Assembly (NCBI RefSeq): GCF_036373705.1
Contig: NC_089867.1
Coordinates: 17,845,666 to 17,909,665, forward strand
Length of the DNA: 64,000 nucleotides
Origin: Amia ocellicauda
Taxonomy: Eukaryota; Chordata; Actinopteri; Amiiformes; Amiidae
Direction: 5' to 3'
A program made the position numbers and the translations under genes. This document shows positions 33,601-46,063 of this stretch, one piece after another. Position 1 is the stretch's first letter; every line of letters begins with the position of its first letter. Under the pieces are notes generated by a model. The model was given only the letters and a program-made list of their open reading frames with translations, was not told the DNA's origin and did no database searches.

Positions 33601-36600
33601 ATGCATATTTTACAATCCGCCAAAAACCTTGTTGCACTGAAAAGCATGCTTCACAGGGAGCTTCCTCAGTCAATGTCAGTAAGTATCAGAACAGAACATT
33701 GTATTTTCTGCATGTCACATTCTAACAGTGTTTTACAAATGTTTGTATGATCCTGGACTGTCTGTCTGTCTGTCCAGGATCGCACGATTACTGTTCCTGA
33801 CACTGAAGGCCACGAATCTGGTGACCCTTCTTTTAAGATCAGTATGTGTCATAAGAATGTAACTTTTTTTAGTTGTGTTTGTTGACTTTGTTTCCAGGTT
33901 TACGGTGGACTTCTGCACATAATGAACAATAACCGCTGCCACCTTGAGATGTGTGTGGACTCTTGGCCCGACTTCAGCACTGTCATTTGTCGACGTCAGA
34001 AACAGGTATTTGAGAACCAATATCATAATGAAGACATGAATAACCATTAACTTAGATACAATATAAAATGAACTGTAAGATTAATGTAAGAGTTAAAAAT
34101 TGGATTTGGAGTTGCATATGAGGGGTCAAGGTTATAGCAATACTGTAGATTAGAGAGCTGGAGTCGGGATTAGTGTTACAATACAGTTTGGAATTAGGAT
34201 TAAAATTGGGTTAAGAGTTAACAGTTTTAGAGTTGAAGTAAAGTAAGATTCTGTTTAGAGAACGGTTGAGGTCAGAGATAAAGAAAAAGGGAATAGAGTA
34301 GAAAAAAATCTGGAAAGAATCAGTACAGAAACTTTCAGTATGATGCATGAACCAGCAGGAATTGTTTTATTTATTTCCTCAATAAGTTCTGGTTTGTATT
34401 GATTTAATAATCAGGGTTGGGGAGTAACAGAGTACAAGTAGTCAGATTACAGAATTTTGATACTTGTATTCCGTTTGTAGTTACTCCTGTCAGACGAGTA
34501 TTCTGATTACCGATACTGTTTTAAAAGTGTAAGAGATTATATTTACTTATACATGAAAGTGTACAAGTGTAAGGGAATCCGAAGGGCCGCAACATTATTT
34601 TTATTTACGTCTCTAGCGGGTGATTCAGGCCATTCTAAAACAAGCGACAGAGTGGAAGCTGCTATAGCCTCCCAGTTCTACAATGGTGTCGCAACATTGT
34701 GTGTTAGCAGGGATTTAACTCGTTGAAGTACAGGCGATTGTTCATTTTCAAAGAAAGAACATGGAACAAAAATTCCATGTGCCTACCACAGACTAAACTT
34801 CAAATCTATAAAACATCTGGCGGTAAGATTTTATTTTTTAAATCACACAAACTGAATAAACCGGTGCGGTGCGGTGCTCTTTAACAGTGTGCGTTCAGGA
34901 GATCCTCACATGTCAAACGTTTAAATTTTTACAAACTGATAGATATCACATAAAAAAAGGTAAAACGTCAGTAAAATGTTAATTGCAGAAACAAGATGCG
35001 TAACATTCCGGCTTGATACTTAAAAATACCGCCTAATTGCATTGCTTTCAATGTGTGTTTTCGGTGCTGGTGATCTGAAATTCGTGACCGCGTTTCTCAT
35101 GGATAGAATTATAGCAAGTTGCTTGATCCGTGTATTTTCACAGATAGAACAAAGTAAACGGTAGTCTTTGTAACCATTTAACATTTTTAGTTTTCAAGAA
35201 AATGCATTTCACATATCAGTGATTAGCAGAAAACTGAAACCAACGCCTTTATTAACATCAATGTGAACGTGATACACCTTTGACATTAACGCATTATTGA
35301 TATGTCCGATTTATTTCGCTTTGAAAAAATGTAAAGAGTATCAAAATGCAGTTTCACTTCTTTACAAAGAATACATTAGAAACTGCAAAGTATACATATG
35401 CAAGGAAATTAAACTTAATTACCATTTTAATTGTTTGTACTGTGGATAAAAATAAACAATTTCAATATATCATCCATACTGGAATGTGTAGTACATTTTG
35501 TTTCACTACAAAACTCAACTGATTTTGTATTTTAATAAAGGGGAAAAAAGTAATCTAAAACTATTCTGATTATAGTACTGACTTAATATGAGTAATGTAT
35601 TTAGATTATTTTAAAAACAAGGTATTTAGTATTCTGTAATGGAAGTAACCCTCCCAACCCTGTTTCTAATTCATAATCGTTATTAAATAAATATCTCCTT
35701 CAAAGGTCTTGTCAAGTCATCACAAAATTTTGCCCAATCTATGCACGCTGTTTACAAAGGATGTCGCCAGTATGAGGACGATGCTGATGGACGACCGAGT
35801 AATCAGCTGGAAAAAGGAGATAATCATGTCTGGTAAAAGTGTATTGAGCATTCAATCAAATAGAGAAACATTTTACTAAAACCATTAAAAATGATTGTTT
35901 TAAAAGTGTCTTCATTACAAACTAGTTATTTATTTCCTAACCAGAAAGCAGTATGTATATTGAGGAAACATCTTCCTTTGAAAGTCTTACATCATGAAAT
36001 ATTTTAAAATAATAACTTTTAATGAGATTTCTATGTTTCTCTTAACAAGCTATCCCAAGCTATTGCAGTGGTGTCATACAAGAGATCGCCAGCAGCAATG
36101 GCATGGAAGTGGAAAAGAATGTTCCCCTCAACCTCTGTATTCAAAACAATCCAAAGTATATGGAGTATGGGGGGTAAGTATTATTACAGAATTACAGAAG
36201 TCAAACAGCAACAATGTAGTATGATTTCCTTTGTGATACATTACGCTTCAGAAGTATTTTTAACGTTCTGGCATTAAATAGAATTACTATAATAAAAATA
36301 CCTTAACAAGGGGAAATCAGAAGAGGGGGGAAAGCTGTAACACTTCTAGACTCATTATTCCTGTTAAGATGTAGAATGTATAACTTCTGGCAGTGCCACA
36401 AAATTCAGTTCTGTACAGATATACACTCACCTAAAGGATTATTAGGAACACCATACTAATACTGTGTTTGACCCCCTTTCGCCTTCAGAACTGCCTTAAT
36501 TCTACGTGGCATTGATTCAACAAGGTGCTGAAAGCATTCTTTAGAAATGTTGGCCCATATTGATAGGATAGCATCTTGCAGTTGATGGAGATTTGTGGGA

Positions 36601-38086
36601 TGCACATCCAGGGCACGAAGCTCCCGTTCCACCACATCCCAAAGATGCTCTATTGGGTTGAGATCATTGTCATGTTCAAGAAACCAATTTGAAATGATTC
36701 GACCTTTGTGACATGGTGCATTATCCTGCTGGAAGTGGCCATCAGAGGATGGGTACATGGTGGTCATAAAGGGAAGGACATGGTCAGAAACAATGCTCAG
36801 GTAGGCCGTGGCATTTAAACGATGCCCAATTGGCACTAAGGGGCCTAAAGTGTGCCAAGAAAACATCCCCCACACCATTACACCACCACCACCAGCCTGC
36901 ACAGTGGTAACAAGGCATGATGGATCCATGTTCTCATTCTGTTTACGCCAAATTCTGACTCTACCATCTGAATGTCTCAACAGAAATCGAGACTCATCAG
37001 ACCAGGCAACAGTCCAATTTTGGTGAGCTTGTGCAAATTGTAGCCTCTTTTTCCTATTTGTAGTGGAGATGAGTGGTACCCGGTGGGGTCTTCTGCTGTT
37101 GTAGCCCATCCGCCTCAAGGTTGTACGTGTTGTGGCTTCACAAATGCTTTGCTGCATACCTCGGTTGTAACGAGTGGTTATTTCAGTCAAAGTTGCTCTT
37201 CTATCAGCTTGAATCAGTCGGCCCATTCTCCTCTGACCTCTAGCATCAACAAGGCATTTTCGCCCACAGGACTGCCGCATACTGGATGTTTTTCCCTTTT
37301 CACACCATTCTTTGTAAACCCTAGAAATGGTTGTGCGTGAAAATCCCAGTAACTGAGCAGATTGTGAAATACTCAGACCGGCCCGTCTGGCACCAACAAC
37401 CATGCCACGCTCAAAATTGCTTAAATCACCTTTCTTTCCCATTCAGACATTCAGTTTGGAGTTCAGGAGATTGTCTTGACCAGGACCACACCCCTAAATG
37501 CATTGAAGCAACTGCCATGTGATTGGTTGGTTAGATAATTGCATTAATGAGAAATTGAACAGGTGTTCCTAATAATCCTTTAGGTTAGTGTACAACAGTG
37601 TGTCTTGTGACTGGACATCAGTAGCCTCTAGCTCTCGTTCTTAACTGATCTGTGTCTTATAGGAGTGAATTGGCATCAAAGATTTCCAGTCTGAATGTCT
37701 CCCATGCTGAACTGGTGTGCAGCCACTTGGCCTTCGGTGGGAATAAACTAACTCTGAACCACGTGAGGAGCTGCATCCAGAATCTCCCCAGCTGCTGCAT
37801 CCTGGATGAAGGAGGCAACCCCGTCTCCTGGAGTTTGATGGATGAGCTGTACTCAGTCAGAATGGGGTTCACTCTGCCTGAGTATCGCAAGCTAGGATAT
37901 ATTAAGACCATCACTGCTGTACTTGTAAACAAAGCACGTTCACTGGGCTTACCAGTCTATTGCCATGTTCATAGAATGAACAAGGAGATGTTACACTTCT
38001 TAAATTCTCAGGACTGCACAGTATATCCTGAAATGTACATGCTGCTTTTTGTCACCTCAAGGCATCAGCAGGGTGAGCCAGAATAA
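33601..38086 (+). CDS. Glycine N-acyltransferase-like protein, copy 3
   Basis: Five exons: 33,601-33,678, 33,898-34,005, 35,706-35,832, 36,050-36,173 and 37,663-38,086. All have GT-AG junctions and join into 861 nt (286 aa). Domain layout as in copy 1: N-terminal MHILQSAK and VDSWPDF, then VISWKKEIIM (Trp kept), and a GNAT-type end with GGNPVSWSLMD and TLPEYRKLGY. Exon 2 differs from copy 1 at only one base. After CHV the last ~40 residues change completely: NKEMLHFLNSQ replaces NSNTASLNL and looks more like GLYAT than GLYATL3. Intron 3 holds a hAT-like element and intron 4 a Tc1-like element in antisense, neither touching splice sites. Expected to conjugate acyl-CoA to an amino acid in mitochondria; substrate unknown. 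Confidence 0.87.
34412..35662. mobile_element. Non-autonomous hAT-like element in intron 3 of copy 3
   Basis: Bounded by CAGGGTTGGGGAGTAAC (34,412) and its imperfect inverse GTAACCCTCCCAACCCTG (ending 35,662). Flanked by diverged 8-bp repeats ttaataat and tttctaat, the hAT duplication length. Copies 1 and 2 lack it at the same intron position. 1,251 bp with no long open frame, so it must have depended on another element's transposase. Confidence 0.75.
36422..37592 (-). mobile_element. Tc1/mariner-like element copy C, in intron 4 of copy 3
   Basis: Same family as copies A and B, in reverse orientation, with both ends present (tacactcacctaaaggatta and taatcctttaggttagtgta). The matching position in copy 1 (about 8,148, 'cagcgatacagtag') is empty, which fixes it as an insertion after the gene duplication. 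Confidence 0.92.
36456..37442 (-). pseudogene. Tc1-like transposase with two in-frame deletions (copy C)
   Basis: 328 codons, open throughout, but shorter than the 346-aa copy B. Six residues are missing just before the first catalytic Asp (TVAWSDE instead of TVEDWKNVAWSDE). Twelve are missing between the second Asp and the Glu (HDNDLNPIEH instead of HDN-EFTVLNWPPQSP-DLNPIEH), shortening the DD36E spacing to 24. It is probably inactive as an enzyme, though it may still be mobilised by copy B. Confidence 0.88.
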
Positions 38087-38241
38087 GATTAGTCTGGGAG
38101 AGTTATCCCAAACAACAATGAGAAATCTCTCTGGTCTGGTTACCATGTTAGTGAAATCACTGCTAGTCTACCTTGAATGCAATTTATTTTTGTGCCAGAC
38201 TAATTATTGTTTCAGGTGCATTAAGTCATAATTGCTGTCAC

Positions 38242-38242
<1 letters not shown>

Positions 38243-38295
<53 letters not shown>
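38243..38295. repeat. (TTA)n microsatellite
   Basis: About 17 uninterrupted ATT/TTA units, 160 bp past the copy 3 stop codon, within its probable 3' untranslated region. Confidence 0.9.
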
Positions 38296-38406
38296 GTTAC
38301 TGTGCTTTTCACACAGCTTCAGAATATTGACAGGCTGACATTCTTGTTATTGCACTATATGTAATGGATATTTTAGTGAATATATGTACACTTAGCTTTG
38401 ATGGAA

Positions 38407-38412
38407 AATAAA
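38407..38412 (+). terminator. Polyadenylation signal of acyltransferase copy 3
   Basis: AATAAA in 'atggaaaataaaatc', 321 bp after the stop codon. Spacing similar to copy 1. Confidence 0.5.
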
Positions 38413-38759
38413 ATCACTACGTTATTAATTTATAATTGTGTGCTGAGTTAAGTGGGCTGATGTGAAGACCAAATTATTTGATAGCAGTATTCAAGTGGAT
38501 AGACATCAAATCCTGATTTCCTTGGCCTGTGTGTTTTGCTCCAATAAATATATCGGCAACACTGTGTAAATATGTGTGGTGTCTAGTATATATAGCGTAT
38601 ACTGTGCATGTGAAGGGGGTGGCAAAATGGCTTTGGTATTGGTTTGCTATGCTTGCCTTTTCCTCTCCCAGTCTAAAAAGAACGCATGCAATTTGTGTCT
38701 ACGTGTTCAGTCTCTAATGTTTGATCTCGGGGATATGTGACAAACAGTCTTATTTCCCA

Positions 38760-38913
38760 CCCCTTCACTATGCGATTTTCTATTGGGAAAAGACTGTGTA
38801 GCACGCCATTTAAATACGGATATCCTGATCACATGACTGGGCGCTGCAGGGAGGAAGCAGCCTCCCGCTCACAGCCAGGCATGTCACTACGGCCAGCGTC
38901 GCAGGGTGGACAG
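38760..38913 (+). promoter_or_regulatory. H6PD: Candidate promoter and noncoding first exon of H6PD
   Basis: An inverted CCAAT box (ATTGG, 38,782-38,786), 'tttaaata' at about 38,808 and an E-box/M-box TCACATGA (38,829-38,836) precede a GC- and CpG-richer stretch. That stretch ends at 38,913 in a good donor, GGACAG|gtagga. Vertebrate H6PD genes have a noncoding first exon before the signal-peptide exon. No other candidate was seen between copy 3 and 43,767. No transcript evidence; the start site is not fixed. Confidence 0.4.
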
Positions 38914-39744
38914 GTAGGATGTTGTGCGTCGATGCTGCTGTCGTGTCTGTGTGGAGATGAGTGACATAATATATGTGAAACAAGTGACAGATCGAGATTG
39001 CAAATCATACAATATAGCACATACGTACGTTTGTAAATGCAGGTTGTCTGAAAAGACGTTTTAAATATCGCCAGTCGTAGTAATTGATGTAGTTTTGTTG
39101 TGTGTGTTTTAGCAAAACTTGTGTTCACTGTTTGCTGTAATGCATGTTTTAAAGGGTGTGCAGTAAAATATTTTTTTTGGACTGCACGCTGGGTTTTGGT
39201 AACAAATGAGTGTATAAGAAGCTTGCTTTAATTTTGACTGTTATTGACTGTTGCGGGATTTCTTTGCAGGTAACAGGTGAATCGATACAAATGTCAAGTC
39301 AGCCCTGAATTCACTGACACGACGTTTAAACGTTTCCAAATGATTGGTGCGTTGTGAGGATTCTTAACGAGCGTTGGACAAAATACATGTTATGTATGAA
39401 TAGACAATTAACTATTGTAAACAGTGTTCATTTAGCAAGTTAATAACGTCATAATTGTATAGTATTGCATCAAAATATGAATTAAAAAAAGTTATTACTT
39501 TTAAAATTTAAATGAATCCTACTTACATAACAAATATTATGCATATATGTGCTACCATGTCGACCAATAAGATTGAATTGAAAATAGTTTCTTAAATCCA
39601 CAGTAATTGATTAGTAAAAGTATTTAATAAATGCAAAGACTACAATTATTGAAGGCACCCTTGTCTGTAATGCATACTAGTTAATCATTTTCCTTTTGCT
39701 GGAGCACATGGTCATTCTTACAACATGCACAAGTACTCGTCTTA
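38914..39744. other. Presumed H6PD intron 1, first part
   Basis: No gene or repeat family recognised. Moderately AT-rich unique-looking sequence. Confidence 0.3.
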
Positions 39745-39945
39745 CAATCCTGAGCTCCTGTTTAGGAGGCCGTATTGGATGCCTGTCAGGTTCCACATTG
39801 CTTTTAAAATTATTCTTTTGACCTACAGGTCTCTGTATGGTGTAACTCCATTTTACCTCATTGATCTATTCTCCTTCTACACTCCCACTCCTAAACTTTG
39901 TCACTCCTGTTCGCCTTGCTCTGTGGATGTTGAGGCTTTTGGCTG
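39745..39945 (+). mobile_element. LINE reverse-transcriptase C-terminal fragment
   Basis: Reads YWMPVRFHIAFKIILLTYRS then LYGVTPFYLIDLFSFYTPTP. This matches the 'W-LPV-FRI-FKI-LLTYK-LHG-AP-YL' block found after the RT domain of L2/CR1/Rex-type LINEs. It differs from the L2-like family elsewhere in the window. Confidence 0.65.
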
Positions 39946-40004
39946 AAGAGTATATTAAAATTTTATTCTGCAGATTTTGCTGGAAGTTTTAAGTAAGAAA
40001 GTTG

Positions 40005-40005
<1 letters not shown>

Positions 40006-40053
<48 letters not shown>

Positions 40054-40054
40054 T
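40006..40054. repeat. (ATT)n microsatellite
   Basis: About 16 ATT units in the presumed first intron of H6PD, close to the LINE fragment at 39,745 and possibly derived from its 3' tail. Confidence 0.85.
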
Positions 40055-43000
40055 TAAATAGTGAATTCTTGCAGAATTCATAACAAATAAATTATTGAGT
40101 GCTGGGATTGTGTGTAATAGTTTAGGAGAACTACTTTTTTCTCTTATTTGCATAGGGATGTTTTTCTGTTTGAACTGTAATATGGTTCGTTATCTCAGTA
40201 TAAATATTTGATGTAATTAATTATTTACTTGGACATCAGTCCTGCTGCTGACTAGCAAGTACATTTATGTTTTTCCTATTAGGAAATGTCTTTAGTTGGG
40301 AATCTTATCTAATGACTGGCATGCAGAACAAGGAGGGAACCATAAAGTTAAGCACAGAGCAGAACACTGAAATCTTTTTGCTGCTTTAGAGCAGTCTGGA
40401 GTTAATGTTCTTTGCTTCAATAATCGCAACAATGATTATTTTAGGATTTTGTAGAAAATGCATTCGACCCAGTATCCCTGCTGATCTTCTGCAGTTTATG
40501 TTTTCAAACCTTAAAATGAATTGCAACCATGGACTGAAAGCATGTCCTTACTCATACGTGTGATTTGTCTTGCTGAAAGTTGATTCATGTAGTTGCTGAC
40601 AAATTCTTGACACTGAAGCAAAAACAGGGTTTGTTCTTGCTCTCATTGCATTTACAGCCTCATAACAGAACTATCTTTTTACTGTGGTCCCCCAAAGTAA
40701 ATTAATATAATGGTCACACTTCTTTGTAAGAACATTGGCAACGTTAAGTTTGAGGCCTTCAGAGGGCAATGCTCAACTGACTCTGGCTATTGGCCGCGAG
40801 GGAAGCCTTTACTATTCCCACATCCACACCCTCCACCCCAGTGAAGCACCTTTTACAGCAGACCTACGTGCATGGACTGAACTCCCTCTGTCCCTTAGGA
40901 CTTTGTTCTCTGTTTTAGCCTTTCAACCCCAATGCAAATTCTATGGCCTCTTTGCTGATCTGTGCTCCTGCTAGATAATGTCTCCTTCTGACTTGCCTGA
41001 GATGAAGCTTTTAACATCTCCCCAGTCTGCCGAGTAATCTGCTCCACCCTATTCCAACGGCACTCCTCTCTGTGAGCTCGATGGACCATCTTTCAGCAGT
41101 ATTTGCTGGTTTGCACAAGCTGGTTTTGGTAGAAAAGAGAATAAGCTGTTTTTTTTATGTAGGGCAGGTGTCTCCGCTGAATACTTCATTTTCATATTAG
41201 GACTCCTAGATGCACTTTTTTTGGAACGAGACACAGCCCCTTCAATCAACAAGTCTAAGTGGTCTGGTACCGGCTTCTTCAGAACCATGTGCTGGAATTT
41301 AATTTACCTGCAGTTTAGTCTTGGCGTTTTATTTATTTTTATTTATTTACAGCCTTTGTGGTAATCATCTTATTCCCATATCCAATCAGAATAGCTGTGT
41401 GGTCAGTAGACCTTTTAAAGTGATTAAGAAACATGTTTCCCTATTCATTCCGGCAATAAGTGTGTAATTGATCCTTCTTGCTTTAACTGTAAAAGCATTG
41501 TGCAGTGGGCCTGACTGTCTAGATCTCTGTGTGACATAACTGCATCATCAAAGCACGGGGCTGCCATGCGACTGCACATCAGTTGTGGGAGAGCAGACCT
41601 CTTTGCCTAGGAAATTGTCATTTTCTTAGGTATCTGGTATGCTCTTAGACTGGTAATATATAGCAGTTTAAAATATTCCAGAATGTACAAGATTTGCAGC
41701 CTTTTGCTAAAAGTGCAGCTTTGTTCACTCCAGATTCTCTTGGAGAATATGTAATTGGCATCACCTGCTATTTTATCCTTGTTCCATCAACTATTCATAG
41801 CTTAGTCCCTAAAATACCAAATATCAACTTTACATAATGCTGCAGTGCAGAAATACAATTTGTTAACAAATTGTGAAAATCCAGCATTTTGATACATATT
41901 GATTCTTGTTCTGACTTTATGTTTGATTTAAGTCGAGAGTTACTATACTATAGTCTAGTGATCTCATTTACAGTGTGTGTAAAAATTAGATGGGCCAACC
42001 ACAAGACTTTTAAAACAGCGCAACCAGAGGTCAATATGGCCTTTTACGAGACATTAAATATGTTCAATTTAACAAGCTTTGAGCTATGCAGCACATGACT
42101 CCTTGCACATATATTTGTAATTGGAAGGAAGTGTCAGATGCAAGTGCATTGAATCCAGTCAAACAGTGCAAATGGTTTAGGCATGTTTTCCACATATGAA
42201 GCAGAATGATGTGGGCAATTAGCTTTCTGTAAAAATAATACAGAGTGCAAAGACATGCACAGTACTTCTAAATGTGGTTCTTTGTGACACAGGCCTTGTA
42301 TAACTATAGCTGGTCACAATTTATAATCAGGCAAATAGGATTGATATAAGTGCTGTTGCTGATCCTGGAGTGAGTCTTCTGCACGAGTTGTCAGCACTGC
42401 AGGTAAGCTCATTACCAGTACGCCAAAAGTCCTGGACCACGGGCAGTTTCTGATGGGATCTGTACCAGCTGTGTTTACATTTTAATGTAAGATGTACTGT
42501 TGCATTGATTGTAGCAGTTCAGGTTGGCCTTTAGTAATCCAAAGTTTTTGTGTAGAATGCTGTTAATCTGTATAGAATGCCTTTTATTTGCCATGCTATG
42601 GTTGCTTGTTGGGTGCAGCTCTGTTATTGGTTTAATTGGCGCTTGGTGATTGCTGAATTTTAACCATGTTAAAAGGAGGAACATTGTGTGTGCGTGTGCA
42701 AGTATGCATGTATAAAATACTGGTCTGGGAGACTTGGCGAGAAGTTTGAACTTTCTGCATTCTGAAATCTATTGGAGCTACTTATCCCATGTGTTAGTTG
42801 CTTCATTTGATGCTGTGTGATTATTACCATTGATTTTACTGAAGATTAAAACAAGTAAAATGCTTAATTATATGACAATACATTAGAATATCATTCAACT
42901 TCAATCTCAGGTGTGAGCCTGTATTTACACTGTCACCACACAACCCAACAACTCCTTGTCAAGAATTACACAAAAAACACGATATCATTATGATGTTTAT

Positions 43001-43766
43001 ATGTGTGTGAAAAGGAACTAAAGCAAAAACTCCTCTACCACCACTACTTTTCAGACGACCACATGTCACTTCAAGCTCATCCTTTAACAACCTGACTATT
43101 GGTTTGGGTGGGCGGCTGCGGGTGACATGATGACACAGGGCCCAGGGCTATTGCAGGGCTGAGCACCATGCTGCACTGCTGGGAATCTGCCTCAATCCAG
43201 TTTTGCTCGCAACACTGCAATTTTTGCAGCAAGGCTGAATATTTTTATTATTTTCTTTTTGTTTGCTGTAAATCTGCTGATTCAAAATCAAAAGGCACTT
43301 AACCCCAGAGTGTTTGTAATGCGACTGATGCAAGAAAGCATTTAGACAAATAAACAACAACCCCCCCCACTGCCCCCGACCCTCAGTGTTGCCCCCAGCT
43401 CTGCTCTTCAGTGGTGTAAATATCGTATTGCAACACACGGAGCTCTCTTACACTTCCAGCAGTGGGAGCACTGGCCCACCTGTGCTGCCTGAGTGAGAGA
43501 GAGGACCTCACTTGCCAGTTGCTGTCTGTTTGACCGGCATTGCAGTACTCTTGTTCCTGTGGGCAGTTTGAGAAATGGGCTATGTTCAGCCTGAGAGCGG
43601 ATCTGGTCTAACTGCTGTTCCAGGAGTTTTGCAGCAACTCAGCAGCAGTTGACACTCAGATGACACAATAAACTCCGATCTGTCCCCTCTCCTAAATCCC
43701 CCCTCTTCTCCCTCTTCTACTCATTTCCTCTAATTATCTGTATGTGTGTCTGTCCTCCTTGCCCAG
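40055..43766. other. Presumed H6PD intron 1, remainder
   Basis: About 3.7 kb without recognised genes or repeat families. Short open frames here carry no domain signature. Confidence 0.3.
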
Positions 43767-43789
43767 GAGTTTGGCTTGCCCTGTGGAAG

Positions 43790-46022
43790 ATGAACCTCTG
43801 GAAGGCTGTGGTGAGTGGTCTCCTGCTTTTGGGGGCCCTGTGTGTAGAGCAAGGCTGGGCGACAGAGGCAGAGGGCACCAGGGAAGCTAAGGGGCACATA
43901 TCTGTCGTGATCGTGGGTGGAACTGGAGACCTGGCCAAGAAGTACTTGTGGCAGGGCTTCTTCCAGCTGTACTCAGAGCAGGTCAGCAGCGGCCACACCT
44001 TCTCCTTCTATGCCGCCGCCCTGCCAGACGCAGACAAGGGTGAGCCAGCACTGTTCGACATTCTGAAGCACTTGCGGTGCCCGGCCCAGGTTTCCCCCGA
44101 GAGGTGCGCCCTGCTTAGGGACCAGTTCCTCAAGCTGTCTCAGTACCACCAAGCGAAAACTGAGGAGCACTACAGCAAACTGAATGCAGAGATCGGGCAG
44201 CGGCTGCAGCAGGAGGGGCTGAGGGAAACTGGACGGCTTTTTTACCTGTCCGTGCCTGCCTTCGCATATGCCGGCATCGCCGCCAAGATCAACAGCAGCT
44301 GCCGGCCGCCTGCTGGCGCCTGGCTTAGAGTGGTCCTGGAGAAGCCCTTTGGCCATGACTACGACAGTGCCCAGCTGCTCTCCACAGAGCTGGAGAAGTT
44401 CCTGAAGGAGGAGGAGATGTACAGGAGCGATCACTACCTGGGCAAGCAGGTGAAGGGTTTGGGGGGGAATGATAATGAAAATGTTAATGATAATAATCAA
44501 AACTATTAAAAGTTCTCCCTTTCTGGGCCTTTGTAAATAGATTTAATTGTGGGACATCCTTGGTCCATGTAGGCTTTACAAGGCCTACAGAACTTCCAGT
44601 TTGGTAATCTGTTTCTGTGCTGTAACTGCATTAATCAAACATTAAATATGTATGTATTTATTTATTTATTTTAAAGGTTGTTTCCCAGATCCTGACATTT
44701 AGGAACGAGAACAGAAAGTTTCTGGACCCCATATGGAATAAGCATCATATCGAGAGGGTGGAAATAGTGCTGAAGGAAACTCTGGATGCTAAAGGTAACT
44801 GGAGTTGCTCTTATGGGCACAGATAACCTACAGTGTACTAAACCGCCCCCGCCCCAAACTATCATCCACAAACTAAAACAAAAGAAACCCAACAACAGAT
44901 GAAGGTTTGAAGAGGTGAAAGTCAAAATAAATGTTATTGCTTTATGTTCGAACGGTGTAACCAACACCATCTTTTTGAATGGAAATTGTGCCCTCTTGTG
45001 GTGTGCCAGGCTACAGCATCCTGTATTTGCCTGCCTGACTTCGCAGTATTGCTCTACGGTAAAGTCCATTCACATGGCTTGCAGTGCATTTATTTAAAGA
45101 CGGAAAGCTGACGCCAGCTGCATGAGTTCCACGGTGCATCTTGGAAACCGGAGCTGTCGAGAGAGAGAGAGAGATGGTGTGATCAATCAATTTGTGCTGA
45201 AGTCGGAAGGAACGAAGTGAAAAGTTAGCGCAATCAATGTCCTCTTGCTATCCAGCATCTCTACAGCTGTTTCAGACATAATCCCACTCTCAGCACATTT
45301 CCATAATCACTGCGCACAAGGAAATGGCAATTTCACTTATAGGGGGAGCTGACGCGAAAGTAATTTAATTCTGAACTTGCAGCAGGTGCCAGCAAAGCAG
45401 ACTGAACGGAATCACCTTCAGGTGCTCTGACCTTGTTTCTTACAGTCTGTGACTTGCATGTGAACTGTAGACAGAATCTGAATATAACCCCCCTGTTAGG
45501 AATCAATTTATACACAAGCAAAACATGTTGGGGCACCGAATGAATTAAGTTTGTGTGTGTGTGTTAGGGCTGTGCGATATGACGATATATATCGTTTGAC
45601 GATAGAAAAACGTCTATCGTTTATATCGTGGTGTCGCAAATCGCACTATTTACGGCAGTATTTTTCGTCATTATGACGGTTTGCGTTATTTCCGGTTCTT
45701 CCACACGTGTCGGATGCGGCAAGAAATGAGCATCAGAAGCACAGACAGACATGACCAGAGACAACTGACACACAATAACCAACACAACCAAGAGATACTT
45801 TAATGCGCAAGCGCACACGCTGCGCCCCTTTCTCGTCGCCGGGCTGAACTCGATCTGCAAGCAGCACCCACGACAATACACGATCGCACCCCCACCCCCG
45901 CTAATTTAGATGGATATAATTTGTATAAAATTAAAGAATAATAGTTTGTTTGCATTTTAATAAATTGGAAAGCAATGCAAACAGATGCAGAAAGTTTCAT
46001 GAGATGGAGAAGTGGTACAACA

Positions 46023-46063
<41 letters not shown>

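Noticed and set aside
43973..44500. 175-codon open frame antisense to H6PD
   Set aside because: Mirror of the strongly biased codons of the H6PD coding exon; no start context or family match.
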